DNA of 64,000 nt from Pseudomonadota bacterium (GTDB lineage Bacteria; Myxococcota_A; Polyangia; GCA-2747355), in contig JADJTL010000002.1 in NCBI GenBank assembly GCA_016711215.1, forward strand, positions 948,389 to 1,012,388, read 5' to 3'. Below, piece after piece: positions 26,445-35,405 of this stretch. Position 1 is the stretch's first letter. Every line of letters starts with the position of its first letter. The notes beneath the pieces were generated by a model, which saw only the letters and a program-made list of their open reading frames with translations, made no database searches and was not told the DNA's origin. The position numbers were made by a program, and so were the translations under genes.

Positions 26445-26532
26445 TCGGTCTACAGTCGGTCTACAGTCGGTCTACAGTCGGTCTACAGTCGGTCTACAGT
26501 CGGTCTGCAGTTGATCTACAGTTGATCTGCAG
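26445..26532. repeat. 11-bp tandem repeat, eight units
   Basis: tcggtctacag occurs five times perfectly (26445-26499), then tcggtctgcag (26500-26510), ttgatctacag (26511-26521) and ttgatctgcag (26522-26532). The unit is about one helical turn. It lies between the stop of the metalloprotease and the start of the FHA-PilZ gene, 109 bp before the latter. Confidence 0.95.
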
Positions 26533-26641
26533 GGGCTTGGCCTCGCCGGCGAGCGTCCTGTAGACTGGCACGAAGGGGCCGGTTGGGGCGCGGGGTGGCG
26601 CGAGCACAACGGCAACGAGACCGCGGCAAAGGTGAAGTCAG

Positions 26642-27619
26642 GTGCAGGTCTCCGGCAATCTCCGCGTCTGGATCGAGTACGAGCGGCAGCTCGTCGAGCT
26701 GCCCCAGGGCGAGAGCACCGCCGGGCGCGGGATCGACTGTCGCGTCCGCTTCAACGATCCGACCGTGTCGCGAGCCCACCTGCGCCTGGTCGTCGAGCGC
26801 GATCGCGCGCTGGCCGAGGACCTCGGCAGCAGCAACGGCACCTGGATCAACGACCAGCCGCTGCTACGCAGTCAGCGTCAGCTCGCCGACGGCGATACCG
26901 TTCGGATCGGTCAGCGCCGCATGCGCGTGCGGATCGGCGCGGCCGAGGAGGCAGAAGGCGACGAGGACACGCTGACCGCCGCGGATGCGACAGCGGTGGC
27001 GTTGGGCGCCGGCCGCCCGTCGGCCTCCGACGATCTGTGGTGGGCCGATCTCAAGCCGGGCACCGTGCGGCGCGAGACGCCGACGCCGCCGAATGCCCTG
27101 CCCGTGGTTCAGTTCGACGAGCCGGTGTCGATCGACGAGTATCGGATCGTCACGGTGCGCCTGCAGCACTGTCCGCGCTGCCGCACCCCGGTCTCGTTCA
27201 GTGACACGGTCTGTCCGACCTGCAGCCATCGCTGGCCGCGCGAGCATCCCAACGCGCCGACGCAGCCCTTGCAGGCCGTCGACGAAGACCGGCGTCAGCA
27301 GCAGCGCTGGCGGGTCGATCTGCCCGTGCTCTATGCGAGCAGCGAGCTGACCTTTCATGGTGCCGTCAGAGACGTGAGCCGCGGGGGCATCTACATCGTC
27401 TCCGATCTCCTCGACCCCGAGGGCACGCCCTGCAAGGTCGACCTGCTGCCGGAGGGGCAGTCGGTGATGCCCTTCAACGGGCTGGTGCGGCATGTGGTTT
27501 CGGACGCCGCCGGTCAAGGTGGTCGCCCGCCCGGGATGGGCGTGCGCTTCACCTCGATGAGCGAGGCCTCGGCGCGCTGGCTCAACGACTTCCTCAGCCT
27601 GCTCGAGGCCACCACCTAA
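26642..27619 (+). CDS. FHA-zinc ribbon-PilZ signalling protein
   Basis: A 325-residue cytoplasmic protein. Residues ~1-100 are a forkhead-associated domain (TAGRGIDCRVRFNDPTVSRA, then DLGSSNGTWINDQPL, the phosphothreonine-binding Arg, Ser and Asn). Residues ~178-200 are a zinc ribbon (CPRCRTPVSFSDTVCPTC). Residues ~218-320 are a PilZ domain (QQQRWRVDLPVLY, then VRDVSRGGIYIVS). The PilZ RxxxR and D/NxSxxG motifs are recognisable (RWRVDLP, DVSRGG), so cyclic di-GMP binding is plausible. The protein could link Ser/Thr-kinase output with c-di-GMP, both encoded nearby (kinase at 18183, GGDEF at 11156). GTG 26642 is preceded by the purine-rich aaaggtgaag. Confidence 0.9.
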   Translation: MQVSGNLRVWIEYERQLVELPQGESTAGRGIDCRVRFNDPTVSRAHLRLVVERDRALAEDLGSSNGTWINDQPLLRSQRQLADGDTVRIGQRRMRVRIGAAEEAEGDEDTLTAADATAVALGAGRPSASDDLWWADLKPGTVRRETPTPPNALPVVQFDEPVSIDEYRIVTVRLQHCPRCRTPVSFSDTVCPTCSHRWPREHPNAPTQPLQAVDEDRRQQQRWRVDLPVLYASSELTFHGAVRDVSRGGIYIVSDLLDPEGTPCKVDLLPEGQSVMPFNGLVRHVVSDAAGQGGRPPGMGVRFTSMSEASARWLNDFLSLLEATT

Positions 27620-27717
27620 GAGCTAACAGCCTGCTGGGCCCGCCGCTGGCCCCGCCGCTGCGGGCCAGCGGGCTCCCGTGCTATAGCGCGGCCCTTCCCC
27701 CAAAAAGGAGCTGCCCG

Positions 27718-28509
27718 ATGCGTCATGTCCTCTGCCTTTCGCTGCTGATCGGCCTCACGCTCAGCGGCGTCGCCCGTGCCGCCATCGTCGGTCAGCCGGT
27801 CGACTACCGCGCCGGTGAAACGACGCTCAAGGGCTTCCTCGCCTTCGACGACCAGCGCAGCGGGCAGCGCCCGGGCGTGCTCGTCGTCCACGAGTGGTGG
27901 GGCCATAACGACTACGCTCGCGAGCGCGCGCGTCAGCTCGCCCGCCTCGGCTACGTGGCGCTGGCGATCGACATGTACGGCGAGGGCAAGCAGGCCGCGC
28001 ATCCAGCGGAGGCGGGAAAGTTCTCGGCCGCGCTGATGGCCAAGCTGCCGCTCGCCGAAGAGCGCTTCCAGGCCGCCTATGCGCTGCTGGTGCAGCACCC
28101 CCGGGTCGACGGCACGCGCATCGCCGCGATCGGCTACTGCTTCGGTGGCGGCGTCGTGCTGCACATGGCACGCACGGGCCTCGAGCTGCGGGGTGTGGCG
28201 AGCTTTCATGGCAGCCTCGGCGCGCTGCGCGCCGCCGAGCCCGGCAAGGTTAAGGCCAAGGTGCTGGTCTGCACCGGCGCCGACGATCCCTTCGTCGGCG
28301 CCGACGAGGTCGCCAAGTTCGAGCAGGAGATGAAGGCCGCGCGGGTCGACTACAAGCTGATCCGCTACCGCGGCGCCAAGCACAGCTTCACCAACCCGGC
28401 CGCCGACGCGCTCGGCAAGCAGTTCAACCTGCCCCTGGTCTACAACGCCAAGGCCGACAAGGCCTCCTGGGCCGCGCTCAAGCACTTCCTGCGCCGCGTC
28501 TTCAGGTAG
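27718..28509 (+). CDS. Dienelactone-hydrolase-family protein, exported
   Basis: A 263-residue protein with a clear signal peptide (MRHVLCLSLLIGLTLSGVARA). The alpha/beta hydrolase core has the dienelactone hydrolase features: VLVVHEWWGHND (the Glu near the active site), the Cys nucleophile in AIGYCFGGGV, Asp in TGADDPFVG and His in GAKHSFTNP. Family members hydrolyse esters and lactones; the substrate is unknown. The start is fixed by AAAAAGGAG, spaced 7 nt from ATG 27718. The export signal makes it a periplasmic variant of a usually cytoplasmic enzyme. It follows the PilZ gene in the same direction by 98 bp. Confidence 0.92.
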   Translation: MRHVLCLSLLIGLTLSGVARAAIVGQPVDYRAGETTLKGFLAFDDQRSGQRPGVLVVHEWWGHNDYARERARQLARLGYVALAIDMYGEGKQAAHPAEAGKFSAALMAKLPLAEERFQAAYALLVQHPRVDGTRIAAIGYCFGGGVVLHMARTGLELRGVASFHGSLGALRAAEPGKVKAKVLVCTGADDPFVGADEVAKFEQEMKAARVDYKLIRYRGAKHSFTNPAADALGKQFNLPLVYNAKADKASWAALKHFLRRVFR

Positions 28510-28632
28510 CGTTGCGGGTGCGCGCGCCGCGTGCGCGTCGCGTGGCGCTGGCGCGCCGCGCCCTCCCGCCAATGGGGCCGGCCTATCACGGTTGCCCCGC
28601 TCGCGGCGCTCCCGTGGCACAATCGACGCGCG

Positions 28633-29727
28633 ATGGCCCCTCCCGCGCGTTATGATGAGCACCGCCTGCTGATCCGCGATGGCTGGCGCCACTACCGCCC
28701 GCGCTACGCGCTGGCGGAGGTCTACGCCGGGCTGCTGCTGCTCGTCGGCCTGATGGCCGTCGCGATCTGGGTGCTCTGGAAAGGCGCTCATCCGGATTCA
28801 GAGCTGCTCGCCGTCGGCGCCGCCTTGCTCGAGGGGGAGCCCGCGCGCCCCGTGGCCGGCGCCCGCGCGGCCGCCCCGGCTGCGGGCGCTTCGCGCGGCA
28901 GGCTGCCGCAGGGCCTCGCGGCGCCGGGTTGGCGCGAGCAGCGTCTCGCGCACTACGGGGTCGACAACCTCTACGAGAAGATCAACGGGCGCGCCGACTA
29001 CTTCAAGAGCTTCGGGTTTCGTCGCCTGAGCTGGGTCGCGCTGATCGCCGACGCACCCCTCGTGGCCAGCGTCGACCTCGAGCTCTACGACCTCGGCAGC
29101 GCCGCCAACGCGATCGGCGCCTTCGCCGGGGAGCGGCCGGCCGAGGCCAGCGTCCGGCGGATCGGGCCCGGCCTGGCCTACGACGCGCCGAACGCGCGCT
29201 TCCTCACCCACGGGCGCTACTACCTGCGGGCCCTCGGCAGTGACGCCAGCGTGGCCGTCGGCGCCGCGCTCGACCATCTGGCCCAGCGCCTGCGCCGGGC
29301 GCTGCCGGGGGAGCCCCTTCCCTGGGCCTACGCGCTCTTCGTCGAGGCCCTCGGCCTCGACCTCGCGCGCTTGACCTACCTGCGCGAGAACGCCTTCTCC
29401 TTCGGCTTCGCCCGCGAGGTCTGGACCGCACGGCTCGACGCCGAGGCCGAGCTCTTCGTCGCGCGCAGGGCGGACGCGGCGCAGGCGCGCGCCTTCGCGG
29501 CGCAGTTGACGGCGGGCTTCGCCAGCTACGGGACGCCGCGCGGGCAGGCCGAGGGCGTGAGGTGGATCGCCGACCGCTACCTGAATACGCTGGCCGGCGC
29601 CACGAGCGCGGGGGTCTGGGTGCTCGGTGTACGCGGCGCCGCCGATCGCGCGGCGGCGCTCGCGGCCCTGCGGCGCCTGCGCGCGGCCCTGCTGGCGCTG
29701 GCGCAGGAGAGCATTGCCGATGGCTGA
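28633..29727 (+). CDS. DUF6599-like membrane-anchored protein
   Basis: A 364-residue protein with one N-terminal transmembrane helix (YAGLLLLVGLMAVAIWVLW, residues ~37-55) after a basic cytoplasmic lead, and a periplasmic domain. The motif HYGVDNLYEKINGRADYFKS, followed by LELYDLGSAANAIGAFAGER, is characteristic of the DUF6599-type proteins that I recall beside DUF362 and polyferredoxin genes; that family name is from memory. Its stop overlaps the start of the DUF362 gene (ATG at 29720), the first of two overlaps in this operon. Probably an assembly or sensing partner of the redox proteins encoded downstream. ATG 28633 is the best start. Confidence 0.75.
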   Translation: MAPPARYDEHRLLIRDGWRHYRPRYALAEVYAGLLLLVGLMAVAIWVLWKGAHPDSELLAVGAALLEGEPARPVAGARAAAPAAGASRGRLPQGLAAPGWREQRLAHYGVDNLYEKINGRADYFKSFGFRRLSWVALIADAPLVASVDLELYDLGSAANAIGAFAGERPAEASVRRIGPGLAYDAPNARFLTHGRYYLRALGSDASVAVGAALDHLAQRLRRALPGEPLPWAYALFVEALGLDLARLTYLRENAFSFGFAREVWTARLDAEAELFVARRADAAQARAFAAQLTAGFASYGTPRGQAEGVRWIADRYLNTLAGATSAGVWVLGVRGAADRAAALAALRRLRAALLALAQESIADG

Positions 29728-30763
29728 CGCGCAGCGAGGCCCTGACGCCGATCGCGCGGCCGCACGCCGCGCCTTCTTGAAGCAGGCGGGCGCCGCCGCC
29801 GGGATCGCCGCGCTCTGGGGCTGGACCACTCTGGCGCCGCCGGGCTGGCCGCTCGCCCTGCGTGACCCGGACGGTGAGCGGGGCAAGCCCCGGCCGCGCG
29901 CCCACCGCCTCCCTGCCGCTGGCTTCGCGGTGGCCGCGGCGCCGACGGCGGCGCGCCTCGGCGTCGCGCACGGCACGCGGGTCGAGGCGATGCTGCGCTA
30001 CGCCGTCGACGCGATCGGCGGCATCGGCCACTACGTGCAGCGCGGCGACGTCGTGCTGATCAAGCCCAACGTCGCCTTCGAGCGGCCGGCGGCGCTGGCC
30101 GCGACGACCCAGCCCGAGTTATTGGCCGCGCTCGTGCGCCTCGTCCGTGAGGCCGGGGCCGCCGAGGTGCGCGTCGCCGACAACCCGATCGAATCGCCCG
30201 AGAGCTGCTTCGCGCGCAGCGGCATCGGCGCCGCCGCGCAGGCCGCAGGGGCGCGCGTCTACCTGCCGACGCGCAGCGACTTCGAGCTGCTCGAGACGCC
30301 CGGCGCGACGTGGATCGCGCGCTGGCCCTTCTTCTGGCGTCCGTTTATCGGGGTGACGAAGGTCATCGGCGTGGCGCCGACCAAGGACCACAACCTCTGC
30401 CGGGCCTCGCTGACGACCAAAAACTGGTACGGCTTGCTCGGCGGCCGGCGCAATCAGTTCCATCAGGACATCCACGGCATCATCGCCGACCTGGCGTTGA
30501 TGCTGCGCCCGACCTTCGTCGTCCTCGATGGCACGCGGGTGCTCTTTCGCGGTGGACCGACCGGGGGCAACCTCAGCGACGTCCGCGCCGGTCAAACCCT
30601 CGTCGCCTCGACCGACTCGCTCGCCGCCGATGCCTGCGGCTGGGATATGCTGCTGGATCGCCGCGCCGAGCCGCTGCCGGGCTACTTCGCCCTGGCTGCC
30701 GCCCGCGGGCTCGGCCAACCGCGCTGGCGCTCGTTGCACGTCAAGGAGGCACGCCTCGGATGA
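29720..30763 (+). CDS. DUF362-domain protein with Tat-like signal
   Basis: A 347-residue protein. The N-terminus has RRAFLKQAGAAAGIAALWGW, a twin-arginine-like export signal. The rest matches DUF362: GDVVLIKPNVAFERPAA, then AAEVRVADNP, GVAPTKDHNLCRASLTTKNW and a C-terminal GGPTGGNLSDVRAGQTLVAS. DUF362 domains commonly sit beside or inside iron-sulfur proteins, but no Cys cluster occurs in this one. It overlaps DUF6599 upstream and, by ATGA at 30760, the polyferredoxin gene downstream. A periplasmic redox or cofactor-handling role is inferred from context. Confidence 0.9.
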   Translation: MADAQRGPDADRAAARRAFLKQAGAAAGIAALWGWTTLAPPGWPLALRDPDGERGKPRPRAHRLPAAGFAVAAAPTAARLGVAHGTRVEAMLRYAVDAIGGIGHYVQRGDVVLIKPNVAFERPAALAATTQPELLAALVRLVREAGAAEVRVADNPIESPESCFARSGIGAAAQAAGARVYLPTRSDFELLETPGATWIARWPFFWRPFIGVTKVIGVAPTKDHNLCRASLTTKNWYGLLGGRRNQFHQDIHGIIADLALMLRPTFVVLDGTRVLFRGGPTGGNLSDVRAGQTLVASTDSLAADACGWDMLLDRRAEPLPGYFALAAARGLGQPRWRSLHVKEARLG

Positions 30764-32475
30764 GCGAAGCGCCGGCCAATAAGGGGTTCTTCGCGCGCAA
30801 CGCCGATGGCACGCCGTGGGTCGCGCGCAGGCTCCGCCTGACCGTCTGGCGCACCTTCACGCAGGGCTTCTTCCTCGCGCTCTTCTTCTTCCTGCTCTGG
30901 ACCGCGTGGTTCAGTCGCCTGGGCGGCTATCCCGTCTCGCTCTTCCTCGAGCTCGATCCCCTGGTCACCTTCGCCACCGCGCTCTCGACGCATACGGTCT
31001 ATCGCTGGCTCTGGCGCAGCCTCTGGATCGTCGTGCCGACGCTCCTGCTCGGTCGCGTCTTCTGCGGCTGGATCTGCCCCTACGGCAGCCTGCACCAGCT
31101 CGTCGGCTGGCTGTTCAACATCCGCACCAATCGGATGAAGCTCGAGCGCAATCGCTACCGCCAAAGCTACCAGCTCAAGTACCTGCTGCTGACGGTCTTC
31201 GTCGTGCTCGCCGGCTTCGGCGCGCTGCAGATCGGCCTGCTCGATCCGATCTGTCTGCTGGCGCGCTCGACCACGGTCGCGCTCTTCTCGGCCTTCGACA
31301 GCGCCCTGCCCGCGAGCCTCGCCGGCCTCGCCTCGGCGCCCGGCACCGTGGAGCCCCGCGTCTTCACCGCGGCCTGGGTCATCGGGCTGCTGCTCGTGGG
31401 GCTGGTCGGGCTGAACCTGCTCATCCCGCGCTTCTTCTGCCGCGTGCTCTGTCCGCTCGGCGCCTTTCTCGGCCTGCTCTCGCGCTTCGCGCTCTGGCGC
31501 ATCGATCGCGACCTGACCCGCTGCACCGACTGCGATCTCTGCCTGCGCCACTGCGAGGGCGCCTCCGACCCGCAGGCGGCGTTGCGCAAGAGCGAGTGCT
31601 TCGTCTGCTTCAACTGCCTCGATGATTGCCCCGAGGACGCGCTGCGCTTTCGTCTCCCGGCGCTGTCGGCCGCTCGCCGGCCCGCTGGCTCGCGCGCCGC
31701 GGCTGCCGCCACCCTCGGCGCTCCTGCCGTGATCTCCAAGCGCGCCGCGACCGAGCAGCGCGCCCCGGCCGTCGCGCGGCGCCGCGTCTTGCTCGCGGCC
31801 GCCGCCGCCGCGCTGAGCTTTCCCTTCTTGCGCCGCTCGAAGGCCGTCAGCGCCCGTGGCTTTTCGCCCAAGGCCCTGCGCCCGCCCGGCAGCGTCGCGG
31901 AGCAGGCGTTCCTCGCGCGCTGCATCAAGTGCGACCAGTGCCTGCGCGTCTGCCCGACCAACGTCCTGCAGCCCGCGACCTTCGCCGAGGCGGGTCTGGA
32001 GGGCCTCTGGGCGCCGGTGATGGACTTCCGCGTCGGCTTCTGCCAGCTCAATTGCACGCTCTGCAGCGAGGTCTGCCCGACCGGGGCGATTCAGAAGCTC
32101 AGCCGTGATCGCAAGCTCGGTCGTGGCACGTACGCCGCCGCGGGGCCCCTGCGGCTGGGCACGGCCTTCTTCGATCGCGGGCGCTGTCTGCCCTGGGCGA
32201 TGGAGACACCCTGCGTCGTCTGCGAGGAGGTCTGCCCCGTCAGCCCCAAGGCCATCGGCGCCTACGAGGAGACGATCACGCGCTGGGATGGCCAGCGCGT
32301 CGCGCTGCGCAGGCCCTACCTGCGGCCGGAGCTCTGCATCGGCTGCGGCCTTTGTGAGCACGAATGTCCGGTGATCGACCAGCCCGCGGTCTACGTCACC
32401 GCCGTGGGCGAGACGCGCGCCAAGGACCGATCGCTGCTGCTCGGCAGTCATCGCGGCGGCGCGGCGCGACCGTAA
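30760..32475 (+). CDS. NapH/NapG-type polyferredoxin fusion, membrane-bound
   Basis: A 571-residue protein in two halves. The first (~1-300) is NapH-like, with about 5 transmembrane helices, FCGWICPYGSLHQLVGWLF and FFCRVLCPLGAFLGLL, then two 4Fe-4S motifs (CTDCDLCLRHC and CFVCFNCLDDCP). After an Ala-rich linker comes a Tat-like segment (RRRVLLAAAAAALSFPFLRR). A NapG-like half follows with four more clusters: CIKCDQCLRVCP, CTLCSEVCP, CVVCEEVCP and CIGCGLCEHECP. It would pass electrons from the membrane quinol pool to a periplasmic acceptor, possibly the Tat-exported reductase encoded next. It overlaps the DUF362 gene by ATGA. Confidence 0.92.
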   Translation: MSEAPANKGFFARNADGTPWVARRLRLTVWRTFTQGFFLALFFFLLWTAWFSRLGGYPVSLFLELDPLVTFATALSTHTVYRWLWRSLWIVVPTLLLGRVFCGWICPYGSLHQLVGWLFNIRTNRMKLERNRYRQSYQLKYLLLTVFVVLAGFGALQIGLLDPICLLARSTTVALFSAFDSALPASLAGLASAPGTVEPRVFTAAWVIGLLLVGLVGLNLLIPRFFCRVLCPLGAFLGLLSRFALWRIDRDLTRCTDCDLCLRHCEGASDPQAALRKSECFVCFNCLDDCPEDALRFRLPALSAARRPAGSRAAAAATLGAPAVISKRAATEQRAPAVARRRVLLAAAAAALSFPFLRRSKAVSARGFSPKALRPPGSVAEQAFLARCIKCDQCLRVCPTNVLQPATFAEAGLEGLWAPVMDFRVGFCQLNCTLCSEVCPTGAIQKLSRDRKLGRGTYAAAGPLRLGTAFFDRGRCLPWAMETPCVVCEEVCPVSPKAIGAYEETITRWDGQRVALRRPYLRPELCIGCGLCEHECPVIDQPAVYVTAVGETRAKDRSLLLGSHRGGAARP

Positions 32476-32507
32476 GGGCGCGAGACGCGCGCCAAGGAGG
32501 GAGCCCG

Positions 32508-33755
32508 ATGCAGCGAGACGACGACGACGAGGCAGAGCGAGGCGCGCTGACGCGGCGCGAGCTGATCAGGCGCGGTGGCGCGGCGGGGGCGGCGCTGGTG
32601 CTGGGCGGCGCGAGCCTGGCCCTCGGCGCCGACGCCGCCGAGGCCGCGCGGCGGGCGGCGAGCAGCGCGCGACGCGCGGTCGAGCGGGTGCCGCGGCGAG
32701 CCCTCGGCCGCACGGGCGAGCAGGTCCCCATCCTGCTGATGGGCGGGGCGATGATGTTCGACCCGCACTTCGACCCCAAGCTCGCCGAGGCCCTGCGCTG
32801 GGGCGTGGACTACTTCGACACCGCCGACTGCTACGCCGGGGGCAGCAGCGAGACGGCGATCGGCGCCTTCCACGCGCGCGCCAAGGTTCGCGACAAGCTC
32901 TGGATCACCAGCAAGAGCGACGAGCACGAGCCCGAGGGCTTCACGCGGACGCTCGAGCGCAGCCTGCGCCGGCTGCGCACCGATCACGTCGAAATGTACT
33001 TCCTCCACATGCTCCAGCGCCCCGAGCTGCTCAGCCGCGAGCTCAAGGCCACCGTCGAGCGCCTGCGCAAGGCCGGCAAGCTGAAGCACTTCGGCTTCTC
33101 CTGTCACCACGGCAACGTCGCCGAGCTGCTGCAACACGCGGCGAAGCTCGGCTGGGTCGAGGCCGTGATGTTCCGCTACAACTTTCGCAACTACGGCGAC
33201 GCGGCGCTGAACCGCGCGATCGACGCTTGCGTCAAGGCGGGGGTCGGCCTGATCGCGATGAAGACCCAGGGCTCGTCGCTCTCCTTCGAGGCGCGCTGGC
33301 AGCGCTTCGAGCAAAGGGGTAAGTGGACCCGGCAGCAGGCCGTGCTCAAGGCGGTCTGGGCGGACGAGCGCATCAGCGCCGCCGTCTCGCACATGGATAG
33401 CTTCGAGAAGCTGCGCGCCAACATCGCCGCGGCCCTCGACCGCAGCAAGCTCGGCGCCGCAGAACACGAGGCCCTCGAGCGCTACGCCAGCGCGACGCGG
33501 GCGCTCGCCTGCGATGGCTGCGACCACCACTGCGGTGCCGCGCTGGCCGCGCCCCAGGCCATCGGCGATACGCTGCGCGCGCTGATGTACCATGACGTCT
33601 ACGGCGAGCCGGCGCGTGCCCGCGCCACCGTCGCCCGCCTCGCGGCCACCGGCCGCCCTTTCGCCGGCCTCGACCTCCAGGCCGCCACCGCGGCCTGCCC
33701 CCACGGCCTCGACCTCCAGGCGCTACTCGGCCGCGCCGCCCAGGTCTTGGGGTAG
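32508..33755 (+). CDS. Aldo/keto reductase, Tat-exported
   Basis: A 415-residue protein with a Tat signal (RRELIRRGGAAGAALVLGG) followed by an aldo/keto-reductase TIM barrel. The catalytic elements are FDTADCYAGG (Asp and Tyr), ITSKSDEH (Lys) and MYFLHML (His). The C-terminal region, a ferredoxin-like module in many relatives, holds CDGCDHHCGAA and later ACPHGLD. Two cysteines of a standard CxxCxxCxxxCP motif are not where expected, so a 4Fe-4S cluster is doubtful or modified. AAGGAGGGA precedes the ATG by a few bases. It is last in the redox operon and presumably receives electrons from the polyferredoxin rather than NADPH once exported (inference). Confidence 0.9.
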   Translation: MQRDDDDEAERGALTRRELIRRGGAAGAALVLGGASLALGADAAEAARRAASSARRAVERVPRRALGRTGEQVPILLMGGAMMFDPHFDPKLAEALRWGVDYFDTADCYAGGSSETAIGAFHARAKVRDKLWITSKSDEHEPEGFTRTLERSLRRLRTDHVEMYFLHMLQRPELLSRELKATVERLRKAGKLKHFGFSCHHGNVAELLQHAAKLGWVEAVMFRYNFRNYGDAALNRAIDACVKAGVGLIAMKTQGSSLSFEARWQRFEQRGKWTRQQAVLKAVWADERISAAVSHMDSFEKLRANIAAALDRSKLGAAEHEALERYASATRALACDGCDHHCGAALAAPQAIGDTLRALMYHDVYGEPARARATVARLAATGRPFAGLDLQAATAACPHGLDLQALLGRAAQVLG

Positions 33756-33929
33756 AGTGCGCGGCGGCTGGATTGGTGGCCTTGTTCTTGCGTTCAGCTG
33801 CGGGTCCCGGCGCTGGCGAGCTTGCCGGAGGGGTTGTTCGCCGCGCGAGGGGCGCTGTGGTCGACGCCTTCGTGTGGAGGCTGCGGTGCTCGCCGTTGCG
33901 GTCTTCTTGCGGAGTGCGGGGGGTGCGTA

Positions 33930-35234
33930 GTGAAGGTTCCTTCGGGTAGGGCCGCTCCTTCGGGCAGGGCGGCAGGGGGCCGGTGTGGGCCGCTGCGCGC
34001 GGGCGTCGGCTGGGCGATCCTCCTCGCCGTCCTGAGCTTTGCGCCGCGCCCTGCCGCCGCTGACGCGACGGCCACGGCTGGCACCGGCCCCGCCCAAGGC
34101 GCCTGGCGCGCTCGCGTCGAGCAGTACAGGAGCAGCTTCCAGCGCTATCGCGCGGCGCGACGTTTGGCCCATCGAGCAATCGCCGTGGGTCGCGAGCTGG
34201 CCAGGGCTGGGGTGAGGCCCAAGCTCGACGCCGCGCGGCACGACACGCTGGTCACGCATCAGAGGGCCCTGTTGGTGCCGGCCGGGATCGCGGCGCTATC
34301 CATCGGCGCCCACGCTCTGCTTCCCGGCGTCTACTGGTTCTGGCAGGCGCTCGTCAGTTCAGCGCTGCGTGGAGCCCTCTGGGGCACGGTAGGCCTCTCG
34401 GTGCTCACCGGCAGCGGCGTCGCCAGTGACTACCTGACGGTGGTGCACGCGGAAGCGCACCGCTCGCCCTCTCCGGCAACCGGAGCGGGTGAGGCATCAG
34501 CGGAAGCCGAGCCCACCGCTCGGGCCTGGGCGGCGAAGGTCGAGGCCTTGGTTTCCGGCCATGAGGAGCGTGCTCTGAAGCCGGAGCCAACCGCCGAGCA
34601 GGCAGAGGGCCCGCCGAGGCCGCCCTCCGTCGTCACGGACCCCGGCCTCAGCTGGCTGCTCTCGAAAGACTTCCGCCAGGGGTGGCGCGCGGCGCGGACC
34701 TACGCCGAGCGTGCTCGCGCCGCGGCGGCTCCCGCGGGAGAGGCCGCCGCGCCCGGCCGCACGCCCAATTATCGTGCGGAAAACGCGCCCCGCCTGGTGG
34801 GCCGCGCCGTCGGCTTTGGTTTCTTGGGCATCGCGGCGCTCGATGCGGCCACGATCGCCTTCGTCCTCGTCGCGCCGATCCACTGGTATGTCGGCTTCGC
34901 AATGGCCAAGTCGGCCGTGTTGGGGAGCGCCTTCGTGGCCATGTCGCTCAGGGCCGGGCGCGCAAGGCGCGAGTACGAGGCCGCGGCGACGATCCTGGCC
35001 AGCGAGGATCTCGCCATTAAGGATCTCCCCAATGGGGAGCAGCGCAGCCGCGAAGAGGGCCTGTCGGAGCAGGATCAAGCCGAGCTCCGCGCCTGGGCCC
35101 AGACGCGTGTGGCGCCGCGGCCGGAGCGCGCCACCCTCCTCGAAAAACTTGGCGCGTGGTACGCGAAGCTCGTGACCAAGAACGACGCCGACGCCGCTCA
35201 GCTCCGCGAGCTGATGAAGCTCTCCTCGCCCTAG
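33930..35234 (+). CDS. Orphan envelope protein, two hydrophobic regions
   Basis: Not recognised. From GTG 33930 (G-run ribosome binding site at 33918-33923) the 434-residue product starts with a signal-like segment (GVGWAILLAVLSFAPRPAAA). A helical region follows (VEQYRSSFQRYRAARRLAHR), then a first hydrophobic pair (ALLVPAGIAALSIGAHALLP, then GALWGTVGLSVLTGSGV). A charged Pro/Ala/Glu-rich stretch comes next, then a second hydrophobic pair (AVGFGFLGIAALDAATIAFVLV and WYVGFAMAKSAVLGSAFVAM) and a charged C-terminal helix (ADAAQLRELMKL). Probably an inner-membrane protein with four helices. It is followed in the same direction by the larger orphan at 35623. Confidence 0.6.
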   Translation: MKVPSGRAAPSGRAAGGRCGPLRAGVGWAILLAVLSFAPRPAAADATATAGTGPAQGAWRARVEQYRSSFQRYRAARRLAHRAIAVGRELARAGVRPKLDAARHDTLVTHQRALLVPAGIAALSIGAHALLPGVYWFWQALVSSALRGALWGTVGLSVLTGSGVASDYLTVVHAEAHRSPSPATGAGEASAEAEPTARAWAAKVEALVSGHEERALKPEPTAEQAEGPPRPPSVVTDPGLSWLLSKDFRQGWRAARTYAERARAAAAPAGEAAAPGRTPNYRAENAPRLVGRAVGFGFLGIAALDAATIAFVLVAPIHWYVGFAMAKSAVLGSAFVAMSLRAGRARREYEAAATILASEDLAIKDLPNGEQRSREEGLSEQDQAELRAWAQTRVAPRPERATLLEKLGAWYAKLVTKNDADAAQLRELMKLSSP

Positions 35235-35405
35235 CGAGATCCATGATCCAAGAGGCGCTGCCTTCACGCGGTCACGCCGTGGATCTGCGCGGCCGTGCGG
35301 CGTCGGCAGGCCCGCCGCCGTGCCAGCAAGCAGGCCGCTGGTGGGCTGGGCGCCGAAAAGACTGACTACCTCGCTAGCCACCTACCGCTCAGCGGGTCTC
35401 CGATA

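Noticed and set aside
26445..26532. CRISPR array
   Set aside because: The units are 11 bp and contiguous, with no spacers and no cas genes nearby.
30682..32451. 589-residue minus-strand open frame opposite the polyferredoxin gene
   Set aside because: The plus strand carries ordered 4Fe-4S motifs and transmembrane segments; the minus frame is antisense of it.
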